Shown in pieces: positions 61,829-64,000 of a stretch of DNA of 64,000 bases (position 1 is the first letter of the stretch; every line of letters begins with the position of its first letter). Under the pieces are notes generated by a model. The model did not search any database. It saw nothing but the letters and a program-made list of their open reading frames with translations, and was not told where the DNA came from. Both the position numbers and the translations under genes were made by a program. The DNA comes from Clostridium neonatale (GTDB taxonomy: Bacteria > Bacillota > Clostridia > Clostridiales > Clostridiaceae), in NCBI RefSeq assembly GCF_001458595.1, contig NZ_LN890327.1:673294-737293 (forward strand). Direction: 5' to 3'.

Positions 61829-63743
61829 AGGACAAAGAATGCCAAAAGGGCCAGGAAATAAAGGACCGATGGTAGGACCTAAGAGCAAAAATCCTAGTAA
61901 AACATTAAAAAGACTAATGTCTTATGTATTAAATGGATATAAAATGCAGTTTATAATTGTAATTGCATGTATCATTATTAGTGCTCTTGTAAGTGTAGCT
62001 GGAAATCTATTTTTAGGAACTTTAATTGATGAATATATAATTCCTCTTACTAAAACTCAAAATCCTGATTTTGCACCACTTTTAAGTATGATACTAAAAA
62101 TGGCAGTTATCTTTTATTTTGGAGCTATTTCAACTTATGCATATAATCGTATAATGATTTTTGTATCTCAAGGTGCATTAAAGAAAATAAGAGATGATAT
62201 GTTTGCACATATGGAAAAACTATCAATCCCATTTTTTGATACACATCCACATGGAAATTTAATGAGTCTGTATACAAACGATACAGATACTTTAAGACAA
62301 ATGATAAGTCAAAGTATACCACAGCTTTTATCAGCTGTTATAACAATTGTAAGTGTATTTTGCTCAATGTTATATTTAAGTATTCCATTAACATGTATAG
62401 TAATAGTATCTGTAATAGTTATGACTCAGGTTACAAAGAAGATTGGTGGAAATAGTGCAAAGTATTTTGGAAAGCAGCAAAAAGATTTAGGTAACATCAA
62501 TGGATATATTGAAGAAATGATGGAAGGACAAAAAGTAGTAAAAGTATTCTGTCATGAAGAAGAAACAAAGAAGAAGTTTGATGAACTTAATGAGCAACTT
62601 TTTGATAGTGCTGAAAATGCAAATACATTTGCGAATATTTTAATGCCTATCATGGGGAATATAGGAAACTTAAACTATGTTATTATAGTAGCAGTTGGTG
62701 CTGCACTTGCTATAAATGGATTTAATGGCTTTACACTTGGAGCGCTTGCGTCATTTTTACAATTAACAAGACAATTTACAATGCCAATATCTCAAGTAGC
62801 ACAACAGTTTAATTCTATCATCATGGCACTTGCAGGTGCTGAACGTATCTTTGAAATGTTAGATGAAAAACAAGAAGTTGATGATGGTTATGTAACATTA
62901 GTTAATACTAAAGTTAATGAAGATGGAAATATAGAAGAAGTTAAAGGACGTACAGGAACATGGGCTTGGAAGCATCCACATGAAGATGGTACGATTACTT
63001 ATACTAATGTTCTTGGTGATGTTGTTTTTGATGGTGTAGATTTTGGGTATAATCCAGAAAAAATAGTTTTACATGATGTGAAATTATATGCAAAACCAGG
63101 TCAGAAGATTGCTTTTGTAGGAGCAACAGGTGCAGGAAAAACAACTATTACAAATTTAATCAACCGTTTCTATGACATTCAAGATGGTAAGATTAGATAT
63201 GATGGTATAAATATCAATAAGATTAAAAAAGATGATTTAAGAAGGTCACTTGGTATAGTTCTTCAAGATACTCATTTATTCACAGGTACAGTTGCAGACA
63301 ACATAAGATATGGTAAACTAGATGCTACTGATGAAGAAGTACATGCAGCAGCAAAGCTTGCTAATGCAGATACCTTTATAAAACATCTTCCAAAGGGTTA
63401 TAATACAATGCTTACAGGAGATGGAACAAACCTATCACAAGGTCAAAGACAATTGATTGCAATTGCAAGAGCTGCTATAGCAGATCCACCAGTACTTATA
63501 CTTGATGAAGCCACTTCAAGTATAGATACAAGAACAGAAGCTATAGTTCAAGATGGTATGGATAAGCTTATGAAGGGAAGAACTGTATTTGTAATTGCTC
63601 ATAGACTTTCAACAATTAAGAATTCAGATGTTATTATGGTTCTTGAACAAGGAAGAATAATAGAGCGTGGAAATCATGAAGAATTAATAAAAGAAAAAGG
63701 TGAGTATTATCAATTATATACAGGAGCTTTTGAATTATCATAA
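61815..63743 (+). CDS. ABC exporter half-transporter, catalytic partner
   Basis: A 642-residue partner with a Gly/Pro/Lys-rich N-terminal tail (1-30), six membrane helices (about 45-345), an inserted loop (about 355-400), and an ATPase domain. Walker A is GATGAGKT, the signature LSQGQRQL, and Walker B ILILDEATSSID with catalytic Glu565 intact. It supplies the consensus ATP site of the heterodimer. AAGGAG at 61803-61808 serves the ATG at 61815; the ATG at 61818 is also possible. Confidence 0.94.
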   Translation: MMASKGQRMPKGPGNKGPMVGPKSKNPSKTLKRLMSYVLNGYKMQFIIVIACIIISALVSVAGNLFLGTLIDEYIIPLTKTQNPDFAPLLSMILKMAVIFYFGAISTYAYNRIMIFVSQGALKKIRDDMFAHMEKLSIPFFDTHPHGNLMSLYTNDTDTLRQMISQSIPQLLSAVITIVSVFCSMLYLSIPLTCIVIVSVIVMTQVTKKIGGNSAKYFGKQQKDLGNINGYIEEMMEGQKVVKVFCHEEETKKKFDELNEQLFDSAENANTFANILMPIMGNIGNLNYVIIVAVGAALAINGFNGFTLGALASFLQLTRQFTMPISQVAQQFNSIIMALAGAERIFEMLDEKQEVDDGYVTLVNTKVNEDGNIEEVKGRTGTWAWKHPHEDGTITYTNVLGDVVFDGVDFGYNPEKIVLHDVKLYAKPGQKIAFVGATGAGKTTITNLINRFYDIQDGKIRYDGININKIKKDDLRRSLGIVLQDTHLFTGTVADNIRYGKLDATDEEVHAAAKLANADTFIKHLPKGYNTMLTGDGTNLSQGQRQLIAIARAAIADPPVLILDEATSSIDTRTEAIVQDGMDKLMKGRTVFVIAHRLSTIKNSDVIMVLEQGRIIERGNHEELIKEKGEYYQLYTGAFELS

Positions 63744-63787
63744 TATTAATATTTAAATGAAAAAAAATTATTTAAAATTTTAATTAT

Positions 63788-63895
63788 AAAACAGATAAGA
63801 CAATTATTAAAAATATCAAATATGTAAAAATGGCTTAAAGTATTTTTACATATTTGATAAAAATACTTTAATAATATGGTCTTATCTGTTTTTGT
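63788..63895. terminator. Large nested hairpin terminator, convergent genes
   Basis: AAAACAGATAAGAC (63788-63801) pairs perfectly with 63879-63892, and inside it ATATCAAATATGTAAAAAT-like bases (from about 63814) pair with 63840-63859. TTTTT follows on the + strand and the A-rich side gives T on the minus strand, so it can stop both converging transcripts. Confidence 0.8.
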
Positions 63896-63907
63896 ATTTA
63901 GAAATTA

Positions 63908-64000
63908 TCAAGTTTTACTATTTAATAGACTATTAAGAACCATTCCTATAATTACAAGAATTAATCCAATTAAAGTAACAATGTTTGGAACTGTATCATG
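63908..64000 (-). CDS. Membrane protein, C-terminal end (partial)
   Basis: On the minus strand an open frame enters at the window edge and ends at a TGA (63908-63910). Its last 30 residues are HDTVPNIVTLIGLILVIIGM followed by VLNSLLNSKT: a final membrane helix and a short polar tail. Such ends occur in EamA/DMT-type and small multidrug transporters, but this is too little to name a family. Confidence 0.6.
   Translation of the reverse strand, partial: HDTVPNIVTLIGLILVIIGMVLNSLLNSKT

Noticed and set aside
1..64000. CRISPR arrays, prophage, tRNA or rRNA genes, intact insertion sequences
   Set aside because: No spaced direct repeats, transposase or phage proteins, and no tRNA or rRNA landmarks were found on reading.

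Overview
The window is very AT-rich, tightly packed, and has nearly every gene on the + strand with strong AGGAGG-type ribosome sites. Together with intrinsic terminators, a T-box, a YesMN-type two-component system, and GH66, DppA and Ykf-type genes, this points to a low-GC Firmicute. The best guess is a saccharolytic, probably solventogenic Clostridium; the species is not resolved. I saw no rRNA, tRNA, CRISPR array, phage module or intact insertion sequence.

Layout. 0-6.8 kb: the end of a response regulator, its histidine kinase and a small anchored protein; an LrgA/LrgB membrane pair with an unknown protein and a FadR-type GntR regulator behind a strong palindromic operator; a cyclopropane-fatty-acid synthase; a decayed Cache-sensor fragment; and a DUF4491 protein. 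7-10 kb: a MATE exporter and a T-box-controlled HcxA/GldA-like dehydrogenase. 10-31.6 kb: an alpha-1,6-glucan (dextran/isomaltooligosaccharide) utilisation region. It has a LacI regulator with matching operators, a GH13 oligo-1,6-glucosidase, a ROK-kinase remnant, two secreted GH66 enzymes sharing C-terminal modules, a YesN/YesM pair, a sugar ABC importer, a chemoreceptor, and a wall-binding protein with a near-perfect 399-bp internal duplication. 32-36 kb: an XpaC/TelA pair and phosphopentomutase.

36.3-57.1 kb is the most interesting part: 21 consecutive same-strand genes that read as one murein-peptide and D-amino-acid salvage programme. Two leaderless class-A beta-lactamase-fold hydrolases, an LD-carboxypeptidase, an L-Ala-D/L-Glu epimerase, D-aminopeptidase DppA, a five-gene oligopeptide importer and an NlpC/P60 endopeptidase correspond to the dpp-ykf genes of Bacillus subtilis. 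After an Lrp-type regulator come a D-amino-acid aminotransferase, a DUF4392 protein and a DUF1445/YcsI protein (together the two halves of animal D-glutamate cyclase), 5-oxoprolinase PxpA, an alanine racemase, PxpB, PxpC, and then a biotin carboxyl carrier protein and a biotin carboxylase. The inferred flow is muropeptide to L-Ala, D-Ala and D-Glu; D-Ala to pyruvate; D-Glu to 5-oxoproline to glutamate. The last four genes supply the same four modules as urea carboxylase (carboxylase, KipA-like, KipI-like, carrier), which suggests a biotin-dependent form of 5-oxoproline opening. That is a hypothesis, not something the sequence proves.

57.2-64 kb: a MITE-like hairpin, a pentapeptide-repeat protein, a Gfo/Idh/MocA oxidoreductase, a MarR regulator with two matching 20-bp operators that also lie before a heterodimeric ABC exporter, and the 3' end of a membrane-protein gene on the minus strand.
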